Assembly (NCBI GenBank): GCA_964478735.1 | Contig: CAYZJB010000065.1 | Location: 1 to 16,649, forward strand | Direction: 5' to 3' | Length of the DNA stretch: 16,649 nt | Source of the DNA: CAYZJB01 sp964478735 | Lineage (GTDB): Bacteria > CLD3 > SB21 | Shown here: positions 6,845 through 14,254 of the stretch, one piece after another | Layout of the letters: each line of letters begins with the position of its first letter | Numbering within the stretch: position 1 is the stretch's first letter | Notes under the pieces: generated by a model | The model's input: the letters and a program-made list of their open reading frames with translations, nothing else | Database searches by the model: none | What the model was told of the DNA's origin: nothing | Program-made: the position numbers and the translations under genes

Positions 6845-8719
6845 ATGTGTGGTATTGCGGGAATTTTTAGATTTGACGGGTTAGCGGTTCGACAGGACGA
6901 ACTGGAAACGATGACGTCGGTGATCGCGCATCGCGGACCCGACGACCACGGGCACTTGATCGACGGGCCGGTCGGTTTGGGCTTCCGGCGGCTCAGCATT
7001 CTGGATCTCAGTGAAAACGGCCACCAGCCGATGCAAAGCGACGACGGCTCGCTCTGGATCATTTTCAACGGCGAGATTTACAATTACATCGAGCTTCGGG
7101 ACGAACTCAAGTCGTTTGGATTTCATTTCCGCACCGGGACCGACACGGAAGTGATTCTCGCCGCGTACCGGCAGTGGGGCAAGGACTGCCTCAATCGGTT
7201 CAACGGCATGTGGGCCATGGCCCTCTGGGACACGGCGCAGCGCGAACTTTTCTGTGCGCGGGACCGGTTTGGGGTCAAACCTTTTTATTATTATCGGGAT
7301 GACCGGCGTTTGATTTTTGCCTCCGAAATCAAAGCGATCCTCACGCAAGGGGTGCCGCGCGAACCACATGTACCGTCGATATTCACGTTTCTCGTCGAAA
7401 GCCAGCGCGACTGGGACGATCACACGTTTTTCAAAGGCATCCATCATTTGCTGCCCGGCCATTGTATGGTCGTGTCGGAGACAGGGACGACGATCCGCCG
7501 TTACTATGAATTGCCGATTATGGTTCCGGAAGAACGGGCGGGCGACGTAGAAGAATTCCGGCGTCTGTTTACGGATTCGGTCCGCCTGCGGCTGCGCAGC
7601 GACGTGCCGGTCGGCACCTGCCTCAGCGGAGGCCTGGACTCCTCCGCGATCGCCTGTACGATCAATCAATTGATGAAAGCCGATCGCGTTTCGACGGCTC
7701 CGATCGGCGAACGGCAGAAAACGTTTTCCGCGTGCACGGACTACGAACCGATCGACGAGCGTCCGTACATGCAAGCCGTGCTGGAAGCGACCGGAGCGGA
7801 GCAAAATTTTGTTTTTCCCTCCGCGGACGATCTGACGGCCAATCTCGATCACGTGATCTGGACACACGAAGAACCGTTTCCGTCGACGAGCATGTACGCC
7901 CAGTACTGCGTGATGCGTATCGCCAAAAACCGCGGCATCAAAGTGCTTCTCGACGGTCAGGGCTCGGACGAAATCCTCGGCGGTTACAACGCCGCGTATT
8001 TCCCTTATTTCGCGTCGCTCCTCTGCTCCGGTCGCTGGGGTCGGTTTATACGAACCGTCGCCCGCCACCGGCTCAATGGAAAACGCATGACGCCCGGCGC
8101 ATGGATGACCGTATTCCTGAGCTGTTTTCCGAACGCGGGATCGGCGATACGCAATCAGCTCATCCTTCGTTTGGACAACGGACTATCGAACGATTTTGTG
8201 AATTCCGTACGCGGAAGCGACCGGCATCTTCTCGGCGTGGAGCGTTCGCTTACACGCCATCTCGTCAAGGACATGAACCGCATTCTAAGGTCGCTTCTCA
8301 TGTACGAAGACAAAAACTCGATGGCGTTTTCGATCGAAGCGCGGGTACCATTTTTGGATTACCGGTTGGTCGAATTTCTTTTCAGCTTGCCCGACGAACG
8401 GAAGATCGATCGCGGTCTTCGCAAAGTCATTTTACGCGAGGCGATGCGAGGTACGGTACCGGACAAAATTTTGGACCGGCGTGATAAAATCGGCTTTGCA
8501 ACCGAACAGGACCGGTGGTTTCAACGGGGCGCCCTGCGAGAGGCAATGCGCGATGTTTTCCATTCCGCCGGCTTCCAGTCCCGTGGTTATTTTGACGCAC
8601 GCGCGATCTGCAAGGCTTTCGACGTTTTGCCCACCGGCAAAAAAACGTATATCAATTTCTGGGCGTGTTTCCATCTGGAGATGTGGTTCCGCCGGTTTAT
8701 CGATGCGCCGGTTCGATGA
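6845..8719 (+). CDS. asnB: Asparagine synthetase (glutamine-hydrolysing), AsnB family
   Basis: This 624-aa protein has two domains. The N-terminal Ntn amidotransferase starts with the catalytic Cys2 (MCGIAGIF), followed by HRGPDD, FNGEIYNY and DRFGVKPFYY, and releases ammonia from glutamine. The synthetase domain has the ATP-binding loop SGGLDSS (261-267), GQGSDEILGGY, and a C-terminal EARVPFLDYRLVEFLFSLP. The family makes asparagine from aspartate, but relatives placed next to glycosyltransferases amidate other acids such as sugar acids. The start is fixed by the need for Cys at position 2, although no Shine-Dalgarno is visible; the inverted-repeat element ends 9 bp upstream. The stop overlaps the next ATG, so the two are coupled. 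Function in free asparagine synthesis versus glycan modification cannot be decided from sequence. Confidence 0.93.
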   Translation: MCGIAGIFRFDGLAVRQDELETMTSVIAHRGPDDHGHLIDGPVGLGFRRLSILDLSENGHQPMQSDDGSLWIIFNGEIYNYIELRDELKSFGFHFRTGTDTEVILAAYRQWGKDCLNRFNGMWAMALWDTAQRELFCARDRFGVKPFYYYRDDRRLIFASEIKAILTQGVPREPHVPSIFTFLVESQRDWDDHTFFKGIHHLLPGHCMVVSETGTTIRRYYELPIMVPEERAGDVEEFRRLFTDSVRLRLRSDVPVGTCLSGGLDSSAIACTINQLMKADRVSTAPIGERQKTFSACTDYEPIDERPYMQAVLEATGAEQNFVFPSADDLTANLDHVIWTHEEPFPSTSMYAQYCVMRIAKNRGIKVLLDGQGSDEILGGYNAAYFPYFASLLCSGRWGRFIRTVARHRLNGKRMTPGAWMTVFLSCFPNAGSAIRNQLILRLDNGLSNDFVNSVRGSDRHLLGVERSLTRHLVKDMNRILRSLLMYEDKNSMAFSIEARVPFLDYRLVEFLFSLPDERKIDRGLRKVILREAMRGTVPDKILDRRDKIGFATEQDRWFQRGALREAMRDVFHSAGFQSRGYFDARAICKAFDVLPTGKKTYINFWACFHLEMWFRRFIDAPVR

Positions 8720-9849
8720 AAGTCATCTGGTTTTCCGAGATCAAATGGTCGTATCTCAAGACGCGTAAACAGCATGTGATCGAACATTTTCCGGCCGACT
8801 GGCACGTGTTGTTCATCGAAACGTACGTCAGGGGAAAGTCAAACCGATTTCTTCCGAAGCGCGACGGGCGTGTGACGGCCGTTACCGTGCCGTTTATGAA
8901 AAGTACACCCCTTCCGTGGTTGAACCGTGTGTTGGAATCTGTCTTCTTCCGATGGACCTTTAACGCGATCGCCGCATTGTGGCTGGTCGTTTTATTCAGG
9001 TTTCTCGGCTTTCACGGCCGCGAGCGCGTCCTGTTCACGTCCAATATCTATTTCGCGGACTTGCTCCGCTTCTTTCGGCGTCGGTTGCTGATCTACGACT
9101 GCAACGATTATCCTCCCGGTTTTCCCGGAGCACTGCGAACGGCGCCCTCGTACTTCCGAAAAACCGTCGAGCGGGCGGACCTCGTCATCACGGTTTCCGA
9201 TGAACTGCGACGGGACGTCGAAGCGCTCGGTCAGGCGAACGCGGTTGTCATCGGCAACGGCGTCGATTTTGAACTTTTTGCAAACGACGATCGTGGAATC
9301 ATTCCCGATGAATTGGCCGGCGTACCGCCGCCCGTGATCATGTACGTCGGCGTTTTTTCCGATTGGTTCGACTTCGACCTCGTCGCACGCGTGGCCCGCG
9401 AATGCTCCCATGCCTCGGTCGTTCTGGTCGGGCCGGCGATTTCGGACAAGGCGCGGTCGGGTCTCGCCAAACTTTCCCGTCTGCCGAACGTCCGGCTGGT
9501 TGGAGCACAACCTCACGCGAAGCTGCCGGTGTTCATCCGTTGCGCGTCGGTGTGTATGATTCCATTTCTCAAAAACGACCTGATCCGGCGTTTCAGTCCG
9601 AACAAGTTGTACGAATACCTGGCGGCGGGCAAACCGGTCGTGACGCTCGATTACACGAAGGAGATCGATGAATTGAAATCTCTCGTGTCCGTGGCGCGGA
9701 ACGCCGACGAATTTATCGCAAACATCCGGTCCGAATTGCAGAATCCACGGGATCCGAAACCTCTGCAGCAGGCGGCACGGGCCCGGAGTTGGAGGGCCAT
9801 TTCCAATCGCGTTGTCGAGCAGATTCGCGACGCCTTGAATGACACGTGA
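8716..9849 (+). CDS. Glycosyltransferase, GT4-like (GT-B fold)
   Basis: This 377-aa protein looks like a GT-B glycosyltransferase. The C-terminal Rossmann half has VIMYVGVFSDWFD, NVRLVGAQPHAKLP and FSPNKLYEYLAAGKPVV, the nucleotide-sugar-binding signature of GT4-type enzymes. The N-terminal half has ERADLVITVSDELR and VIGNGVDFELF. A hydrophobic stretch (about residues 82-98) may attach it to the membrane. Donor and acceptor sugars are unknown. The ATG at 8716 overlaps the asnB stop (ATGA), so both are translated from one message. Such pairs are common in loci for exopolysaccharide, lipopolysaccharide or glycoprotein synthesis, but no further glycan genes are visible in this window. Confidence 0.88.
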   Translation: MKVIWFSEIKWSYLKTRKQHVIEHFPADWHVLFIETYVRGKSNRFLPKRDGRVTAVTVPFMKSTPLPWLNRVLESVFFRWTFNAIAALWLVVLFRFLGFHGRERVLFTSNIYFADLLRFFRRRLLIYDCNDYPPGFPGALRTAPSYFRKTVERADLVITVSDELRRDVEALGQANAVVIGNGVDFELFANDDRGIIPDELAGVPPPVIMYVGVFSDWFDFDLVARVARECSHASVVLVGPAISDKARSGLAKLSRLPNVRLVGAQPHAKLPVFIRCASVCMIPFLKNDLIRRFSPNKLYEYLAAGKPVVTLDYTKEIDELKSLVSVARNADEFIANIRSELQNPRDPKPLQQAARARSWRAISNRVVEQIRDALNDT

Positions 9850-9905
9850 CGAATAGTCGGTTGCAACGTCGATAGAATTCACCTAACTTACCTGGCCGTC
9901 GAAAG

Positions 9906-9946
9906 AGCTTCTGAACCGCCCGGGTGGCGCCTTCGTCAGGGCTTTT
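9906..9946 (+). terminator. Weak, imperfect stem-loop followed by TTTT
   Basis: Paired segments AGC/GCT (9906-9908 and 9941-9943), CTGA/TCAG (9911-9914 and 9936-9939) and CGCC/GGCG (9917-9920 and 9926-9929) form an interrupted GC-rich hairpin that ends in a short T run. It lies 56 bp after the glycosyltransferase stop and could end that transcript. The many bulges make this tentative. Nothing else was found in the 138-bp gap before the response regulator. Confidence 0.28.
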
Positions 9947-9987
9947 GCGATGGTTGATAACCCGTTTGACGCGCAATTCAAACCACG

Positions 9988-10380
9988 ATGGCAAGTATCT
10001 ACAGGGCTCTGCTGATCGATGATGATGCGATGACCAATCGCATCCAGACGGAAATGATCCATGCCTCGGACTTTGCCGGAGAAGTCGCCGTTTGTGTCGA
10101 CGGCCAGGATGCGATCGACTATCTGGACCGGGCACAGGCGGAGGGCATCTTTCCGGACGTGATTTTTCTGGATATCAACATGCCGAGGATGGACGGATGG
10201 CAATTTATCGATACCCTGCGTCTGCGGGCGTATCCGCACCAGCCTGTTATCTTCCTGCAGTCCGCCGCGTTGAGGGATGAAGACCGGACCCGCGCCGAAT
10301 CGTACCCTGAAATCAAACGGTTGATCAAAAAGCCCGTCAATCTATCGGTTTTAGAAGAATTGAAGGGCGTCGTCGAGTAG
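9988..10380 (+). CDS. Single-domain response regulator (CheY-like receiver)
   Basis: This 130-aa protein is a complete receiver domain with no output domain. The acidic pocket is Asp11-Asp12-Asp13, the phosphoacceptor is Asp62 (FLDINMPRMDGW), the switch Ser is at 92 (FLQSAAL) and the conserved Lys is at 115 (KKP). It should be phosphorylated by a histidine kinase and pass the signal by protein contact. No kinase gene is visible nearby. The opening LLIDDDAMTNRI is like that of receivers I associate with Bacteroidota and relatives. No clear Shine-Dalgarno precedes the ATG at 9988. The gene converges on the methyltransferase gene with a single base between the stop codons. Confidence 0.92.
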   Translation: MASIYRALLIDDDAMTNRIQTEMIHASDFAGEVAVCVDGQDAIDYLDRAQAEGIFPDVIFLDINMPRMDGWQFIDTLRLRAYPHQPVIFLQSAALRDEDRTRAESYPEIKRLIKKPVNLSVLEELKGVVE

Positions 10381-10381
10381 T

Positions 10382-11107
10382 TTAGTCTTTTTTTCCCGCC
10401 ATCATCCACATCCCGGCGGACAACCGGTCGTCAACGAGTGAGATTTTGTTTTCCAGTAGCCATCGTCGAACGTCGGCGGGTGCAATTCTCGTCTTTTTGT
10501 ACGAGCTCGCCCTGTGCGTCCATCCTGCGGCATTTTTTTCGTACAGTAAATCGGTAACGACGACCGATTGGATTTCGATATCGAGCATACATGTGAGGAT
10601 GCGGTGATCGTCGCTTTTGACGGGAATGATTTTTTTCGATCCGACGGCTTCCGTCGAATAATCTCTGAACGACAGAACGAGAAAACCGTGGGCCGGCAAA
10701 ATGCGGGCACAGGCCGCCAGGAATTGCTCGACCTCCTGCGTCGACTCCAGGTGCGTCAACGTATCTCCGCCGCAGACAATGACGGCGGGTTTAAGACGGC
10801 CGTACTTCTCCACCTGTCGAATGTCGTCTTCCACCGTACGGATCTTCCATTCCGCACGGCGCTCGTTCAATTCGGCCAGCAGCCGGGAGCTGAAGTCGAT
10901 GGCCAGGACTTCAAAACCCATTTTAGCCAGAGCGAAGCTGTAGATGCCGTGACCGGCGCCGAGGTCCAATGCGAGCCCGGAACCGGCCGGCCGGATCGAA
11001 TGTTCCGTCAAAAATTGCACCGCCTCTTCGATTCGGGATTCGATGTCTCCGATCATCCATGAGTAAACCGATGCCAGAAGAGATTCATAGTGCGTTTTCG
11101 TATCCAT
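10382..11107 (-). CDS. Class I SAM-dependent methyltransferase
   Basis: This 241-aa protein has the SAM-binding motif LDLGAGHG (residues 48-54), an acidic residue at the end of strand 2 (Asp71, VLAIDFS), DDIRQV, and a post-motif strand with VIVCGGDTLTHL, then FLVLSFRDY. It fits the Methyltransf_25/11 group that acts on small molecules; the substrate is unknown. I place the start at 11107 because GGAG sits 6 bp upstream; an earlier ATG at 11188 would add 27 residues unlike the family. It is divergent from the DUF2892 gene, with a 128-bp shared upstream region, and convergent with the response regulator. Confidence 0.88.
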   Translation of the reverse strand: MDTKTHYESLLASVYSWMIGDIESRIEEAVQFLTEHSIRPAGSGLALDLGAGHGIYSFALAKMGFEVLAIDFSSRLLAELNERRAEWKIRTVEDDIRQVEKYGRLKPAVIVCGGDTLTHLESTQEVEQFLAACARILPAHGFLVLSFRDYSTEAVGSKKIIPVKSDDHRILTCMLDIEIQSVVVTDLLYEKNAAGWTHRASSYKKTRIAPADVRRWLLENKISLVDDRLSAGMWMMAGKKD

Positions 11108-11124
11108 AAACGGCTCCGTTTTGA

Positions 11125-11136
11125 TGACAGTTGTCA
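11125..11136. promoter_or_regulatory. 12-bp dyad TGACA-GT-TGTCA in the divergent intergenic region
   Basis: A near-perfect palindrome with 5-bp arms lies between the methyltransferase and DUF2892 starts, about 20 bp before the methyltransferase ATG. A second short dyad, AGGAAT/ATTCCT, is at 11176-11194. They could be operator half-sites, but dyads this short also occur by chance. The AT-rich stretch 11197-11217 before the DUF2892 gene may hold its -10 box. Confidence 0.25.
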
Positions 11137-11235
11137 ATGAGAGAACGGGTTTATGTCCAAAGATTCGAGTCTTCGAGGAATAAATCAAATTCCTACATAG
11201 TTATATAAAAAATAACTTTTCAAGGAGACTTCTAT

Positions 11236-11433
11236 ATGACACAGAATATGGGTTCCACCGACCGCATCATTCGGGCACTGATCGGAATCGCGGCGATTTC
11301 CGCCGGTGTGGCGTATCAATCGTGGTGGGGAGCATTGGGAGCCATTCCGCTTGTCACGGCCCTGATCTCGTGGTGCCCGGCCTATGTGCCGTTCGGTATC
11401 CGGACGTGCCGAACGGAATCCAAAAAGGCTTGA
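11236..11433 (+). CDS. DUF2892 (YgaP-like) small membrane protein
   Basis: This 65-aa protein matches the DUF2892 pattern: NMGSTDRIIRALIGIAAI at the start, a second hydrophobic segment around SWWGALGAIPLVTALI, and the closing WCPAYVPFGIRTC. Two predicted membrane segments form a hairpin in the inner membrane. The family is found alone or as the C-terminal part of rhodanese proteins such as YgaP; its role is not established. AAGGAG ends about 9 bp before the ATG, a strong Shine-Dalgarno. A clear terminator follows, so it is probably monocistronic. Confidence 0.9.
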   Translation: MTQNMGSTDRIIRALIGIAAISAGVAYQSWWGALGAIPLVTALISWCPAYVPFGIRTCRTESKKA

Positions 11434-11448
11434 CCCGCCCTGCAACGA

Positions 11449-11476
11449 GGCGTTCATGTACGTGAACGCCTTTTTT
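11449..11476 (+). terminator. Rho-independent terminator after the DUF2892 gene
   Basis: A perfect 8-bp stem GGCGTTCA/TGAACGCC with a 6-base loop is followed at once by six T. It lies 16 bp after the stop codon of the DUF2892 gene. Confidence 0.9.
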
Positions 11477-11545
11477 GTTGGACATTCCGCCGTCAGGAAT
11501 TATCTTCTCCTGTCAAATCCCCGCTCCAAATTTTCGAGGACGATC

Positions 11546-11806
11546 ATGCGCGTCATCAAAGAATGGAAAAAATCAAAAGGCGGATTTCTGTACTACTGCC
11601 GTGTCACCGACATGGCCGTTATCACCGGTGAGGAGGTCGAGGAAAATCCACGAGCCGGTAAGATCGAGCTGTCATGCTCCTACAGCCAGTTCCTCAATCA
11701 ACCGTCGCGTTATCCCGCGTCCACGTGCCGTGAACTGATCTCGATGCATTTCGGAAAACGGGTGATCAATGAAGTGCAGAAACTAATTGAACCCAAACAA
11801 AAATAA
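11546..11806 (+). CDS. Small protein of unknown function
   Basis: I do not recognise this 86-aa protein. It begins MRVIKEWKKSKGGFLYYCRVTDMAVITGEEVEE and has three Cys (18, 44 and 60), a basic N-terminus and a basic, helical-looking C-terminus (FGKRVINEVQKLIEPKQK). There is no signal peptide or membrane segment. It looks real because GAGGA lies at a good distance before the ATG at 11546, the terminator just upstream isolates it, and the next gene starts 4 bp after its stop. A possible promoter is TTGGAC (11478-11483) and TATCTT (11501-11506) with a 17-bp spacer. It is likely co-transcribed with the hydrolase. Confidence 0.7.
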   Translation: MRVIKEWKKSKGGFLYYCRVTDMAVITGEEVEENPRAGKIELSCSYSQFLNQPSRYPASTCRELISMHFGKRVINEVQKLIEPKQK

Positions 11807-11810
11807 TCCG

Positions 11811-13013
11811 ATGCGCGCGATCCTATTGTTCGGGTTTGTATCGGTGACTGTCCTGGCGCAGGAACATTCATGGCAGCACACGGACGGCCGGTTTTACTAT
11901 CACGTCATCGGCCGCGGCGAACCGCTGTTGCTGCTGGCCGGCGGTCCGGGTTTTCCCGGAGACTATTTAAAACCGGTCGCTGAAGCCCTGCAGGACTCTT
12001 TGTTATGCATCATTCCCGATCAACGTGGAACCGGTCGTTCTAAACTGAACCGGGTCGATTCCACGACGGTCAATCTCGACGTTGCCGTCGCGGACCTCGA
12101 AGATTTACGCAAACACCTGAACCTCGAGACATGGAACGTGCTCGGACACTCCTGGGGCGGCATGCTGGCCATGGCTTATGCCGCGACCTTTCCAAAGAGC
12201 GTCAAGCGGCTGGCCCTGATCGGTTCCGGCGGAATCGATCTGGATTTTTATAACGGATTCTCGGCCAACCTCGAAAGCCGCCTTCCCAAGGACAAACGCC
12301 GCGAGTTACGATCGTGGGATTCTGCGAAAAAAGATCGTGACGCATTATCTAGGTACATGAAGACCATCCTCCCATCGTATTTTTTCGACCCGGACGCATC
12401 GTCCGCCATGGCGCCGTTTTTCACAGTCGACCAGTTGAACGACAGAGTCAGCGATCTCATGCTGGCCGATCTGTTTCGCCGTGGATACGATCTGACGCTT
12501 GCGATACGGCGATATTCGGGACCCGTTCTGATCCTGCAAGGGCGTCAGGATATCATCGGTGAATCGACGGCACATGGGATCCATCAGGCGGTCGTTCAGT
12601 CGCAATTACAATTCATCGAGTCATGCGGACATTATCCCTGGATCGAGAAACCGACCGAATTCAAAACTGCCGTACGCCGTTTTCTGACGGAGCCGATCCG
12701 GCCGTTTGCGGGAATGCGCCAGTATTTTTTTGTCATGTTGAAACGCGGACCGAATCGCAGCCAGGACTCGACGACCGCGGCCGCGCTCCAGGCCGGCCAC
12801 ATGGCGAATATTTCCAGAATGTATCAGGACGGCAAACTCGCGATCGCCGGGCCTTTTGGTGACGGCGGCGAATGGCGCGGGATTTTTATCATCGATGCGG
12901 CATCGATCGATGAAGTCAAATCGTTGCTTGCGAAAGATCCGGCCATCGAGGCCGGCCGCCTCGTTTACGAGATTCATCCATGGTGGGGAGCCAAACGAGC
13001 CCGTCTGCCGTGA
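11811..13013 (+). CDS. Secreted alpha/beta hydrolase with C-terminal YciI-like domain
   Basis: This 400-aa protein starts with a signal peptide (residues 1-16, ending VLA), so it is exported. The alpha/beta hydrolase domain (about 25-295) has the oxyanion segment GGPGFPG, DQRGTGRS as in proline-iminopeptidase-like enzymes, the nucleophile Ser114 in GHSWGG, Asp247 in LQGRQD and His274 in CGHYPW. From about residue 300 a YciI/YCII-type domain follows: QYFFVMLKRGPNRSQDS, His330 (QAGHMANI), GKLAIAGPFGDGG, IIDAASIDEVKSLLAKDPAIEAGRLVYEIHPWW. YciI domains are ferredoxin-like folds, usually separate small proteins. The fusion is unusual; the substrate is unknown. An upstream TTG at 11787 would give 408 aa but would spoil the signal peptide. 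The 3' end overlaps the next gene. Confidence 0.88.
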   Translation: MRAILLFGFVSVTVLAQEHSWQHTDGRFYYHVIGRGEPLLLLAGGPGFPGDYLKPVAEALQDSLLCIIPDQRGTGRSKLNRVDSTTVNLDVAVADLEDLRKHLNLETWNVLGHSWGGMLAMAYAATFPKSVKRLALIGSGGIDLDFYNGFSANLESRLPKDKRRELRSWDSAKKDRDALSRYMKTILPSYFFDPDASSAMAPFFTVDQLNDRVSDLMLADLFRRGYDLTLAIRRYSGPVLILQGRQDIIGESTAHGIHQAVVQSQLQFIESCGHYPWIEKPTEFKTAVRRFLTEPIRPFAGMRQYFFVMLKRGPNRSQDSTTAAALQAGHMANISRMYQDGKLAIAGPFGDGGEWRGIFIIDAASIDEVKSLLAKDPAIEAGRLVYEIHPWWGAKRARLP

Positions 13014-14254
13014 ACGGCATCGAGGTCATCGCCGTATACCGCGGCATGAATACGTACGCGCTCAACGTCGTCCTGGGCGCTCTCCAACAACAACATCCCG
13101 ACATACCGGTCACCCTGGCCCGGGACGTCGACGACGCGATCGTGCACATGTCCCGCGCGTGTACCCGTCGCCGGCGAATTCTCGTCATCTGGTCGTTCTA
13201 TTCGTCGCACTTCATCCGGGTGATCCGAGATCTCTCGCGTATTCACGAAGCCTGTCCCGATCCGCGTATTTTCCATCTCGCAGGGGGCGTCCATGCAACG
13301 GCGGAACCGGAACAAACCCTGGCCGCCGGATTTGACGGTGTGGCCGTCGGTGAGGGAGAACATCTGATCGGAGATCTCATCCGCGGATGGTCAGTCGGTG
13401 AGGATCGTCCTGAAGTCGACGGGCTGTATGTGGACAGTTCACACGTGAATCGGACGGCGCGTCCGGTCGAAAACCTCGATATGTTTCCGCCCTTTGCGCC
13501 GAAACTTCCACGCGTCAATCCGATTGAAATCACACGCGGCTGCATTTACGCATGTTCGTTCTGTCAGACGCCGTTTTTGTTCAAAGCGCGGTTCCGGCAT
13601 CGCAGTGTAGGGAATATTGTCCGTCACATCGAATTCATGTTATCTCATGGAATTCGCGATATTCGTTTTATCACGCCGACATCGTTGTCGTACGGGTCGT
13701 CGGATGCGTCGGTCAACCTGGATGCGGTCGGGCAATTGCTGAGCGCCGTACGAAAGGTCATCGGAACGAACGGACGGCTGTTTTTCGGTACGTTTCCCTC
13801 GGAAGTTCGGCCTGAACACGTGACGCCGGCATCCGTCGCCCTTCTCAAACGGTACGTCGACAATACCAATCTCGTGATCGGCGGCCAATCGGGTTCCGAT
13901 GCGGTTCTTCGCAGAACCCACCGCGGTCACACTGCGGACGTCATCGCATCGGCCGTACGTCATACGAAAGAAGCGGGTCTGACGCCCAACGTGGATTTTA
14001 TTTTTGGATTACCCGGGGAAACCGATGACGACGTCGACGCCACGATTCGTCTGGCGGAAAAACTTACCGCGATGGGCGCCCGCATTCACGCCCACACCTT
14101 TATGCCGTTGCCGGGCACACCGCTTCGTCGAGCGCGGCCGGGCGTGATGCCGAAGCCGCTTCAAACGGTCGTACATAAACTGGTCGCGCGGGGAAAACTG
14201 TACGGACAGTGGCAGCGTCAGGCCGGGTACGAATCACCTGTTTCATCGCAATGA
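12980..14254 (+). CDS. B12-binding-type radical SAM protein
   Basis: This 424-aa protein has an N-terminal Rossmann-like domain resembling cobalamin-binding domains (VIAVYRGMNTYALNVVLGAL, ILVIWSFYSS, AGGVHATAEPEQTLAAGFDGVAVGEGE). The radical SAM core follows, with C-x3-C-x2-C at Cys188, Cys192 and Cys195 (RGCIYACSFC) and later FIFGLPGETDDDVDATIRLA. It recalls the archaeal/bacterial MJ_1487-type family (TIGR04013); that assignment is from memory. Such proteins do methylations or other radical reactions; the target is unknown. The ATG at 12980 overlaps the hydrolase by 34 bp. A GTG at 13010 (GTGA overlap) would drop ten residues and may be the true start, because similarity seems to begin with NGIEVIAVYRG. 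The stop overlaps the next ATG (ATGA). Confidence 0.87.
   Translation: MVGSQTSPSAVNGIEVIAVYRGMNTYALNVVLGALQQQHPDIPVTLARDVDDAIVHMSRACTRRRRILVIWSFYSSHFIRVIRDLSRIHEACPDPRIFHLAGGVHATAEPEQTLAAGFDGVAVGEGEHLIGDLIRGWSVGEDRPEVDGLYVDSSHVNRTARPVENLDMFPPFAPKLPRVNPIEITRGCIYACSFCQTPFLFKARFRHRSVGNIVRHIEFMLSHGIRDIRFITPTSLSYGSSDASVNLDAVGQLLSAVRKVIGTNGRLFFGTFPSEVRPEHVTPASVALLKRYVDNTNLVIGGQSGSDAVLRRTHRGHTADVIASAVRHTKEAGLTPNVDFIFGLPGETDDDVDATIRLAEKLTAMGARIHAHTFMPLPGTPLRRARPGVMPKPLQTVVHKLVARGKLYGQWQRQAGYESPVSSQ

Noticed and set aside
6881..8068. Long (395-codon) open frame on the minus strand inside asnB
   Set aside because: It is a shadow of the asnB coding frame in GC-rich DNA; its translation is rich in Arg/His with no recognisable domain, and it lacks a credible start signal.
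9850..9987. Possible tRNA or small RNA in the gap before the response regulator
   Set aside because: A GGTTGC..CACC stretch looked like a T-arm, but no cloverleaf could be completed.
11384..11545. N-terminal extension of the 86-aa protein back to 11384
   Set aside because: The extension would cross the terminator at 11449-11476 and overlap the DUF2892 gene; the ATG at 11546 has a proper Shine-Dalgarno.
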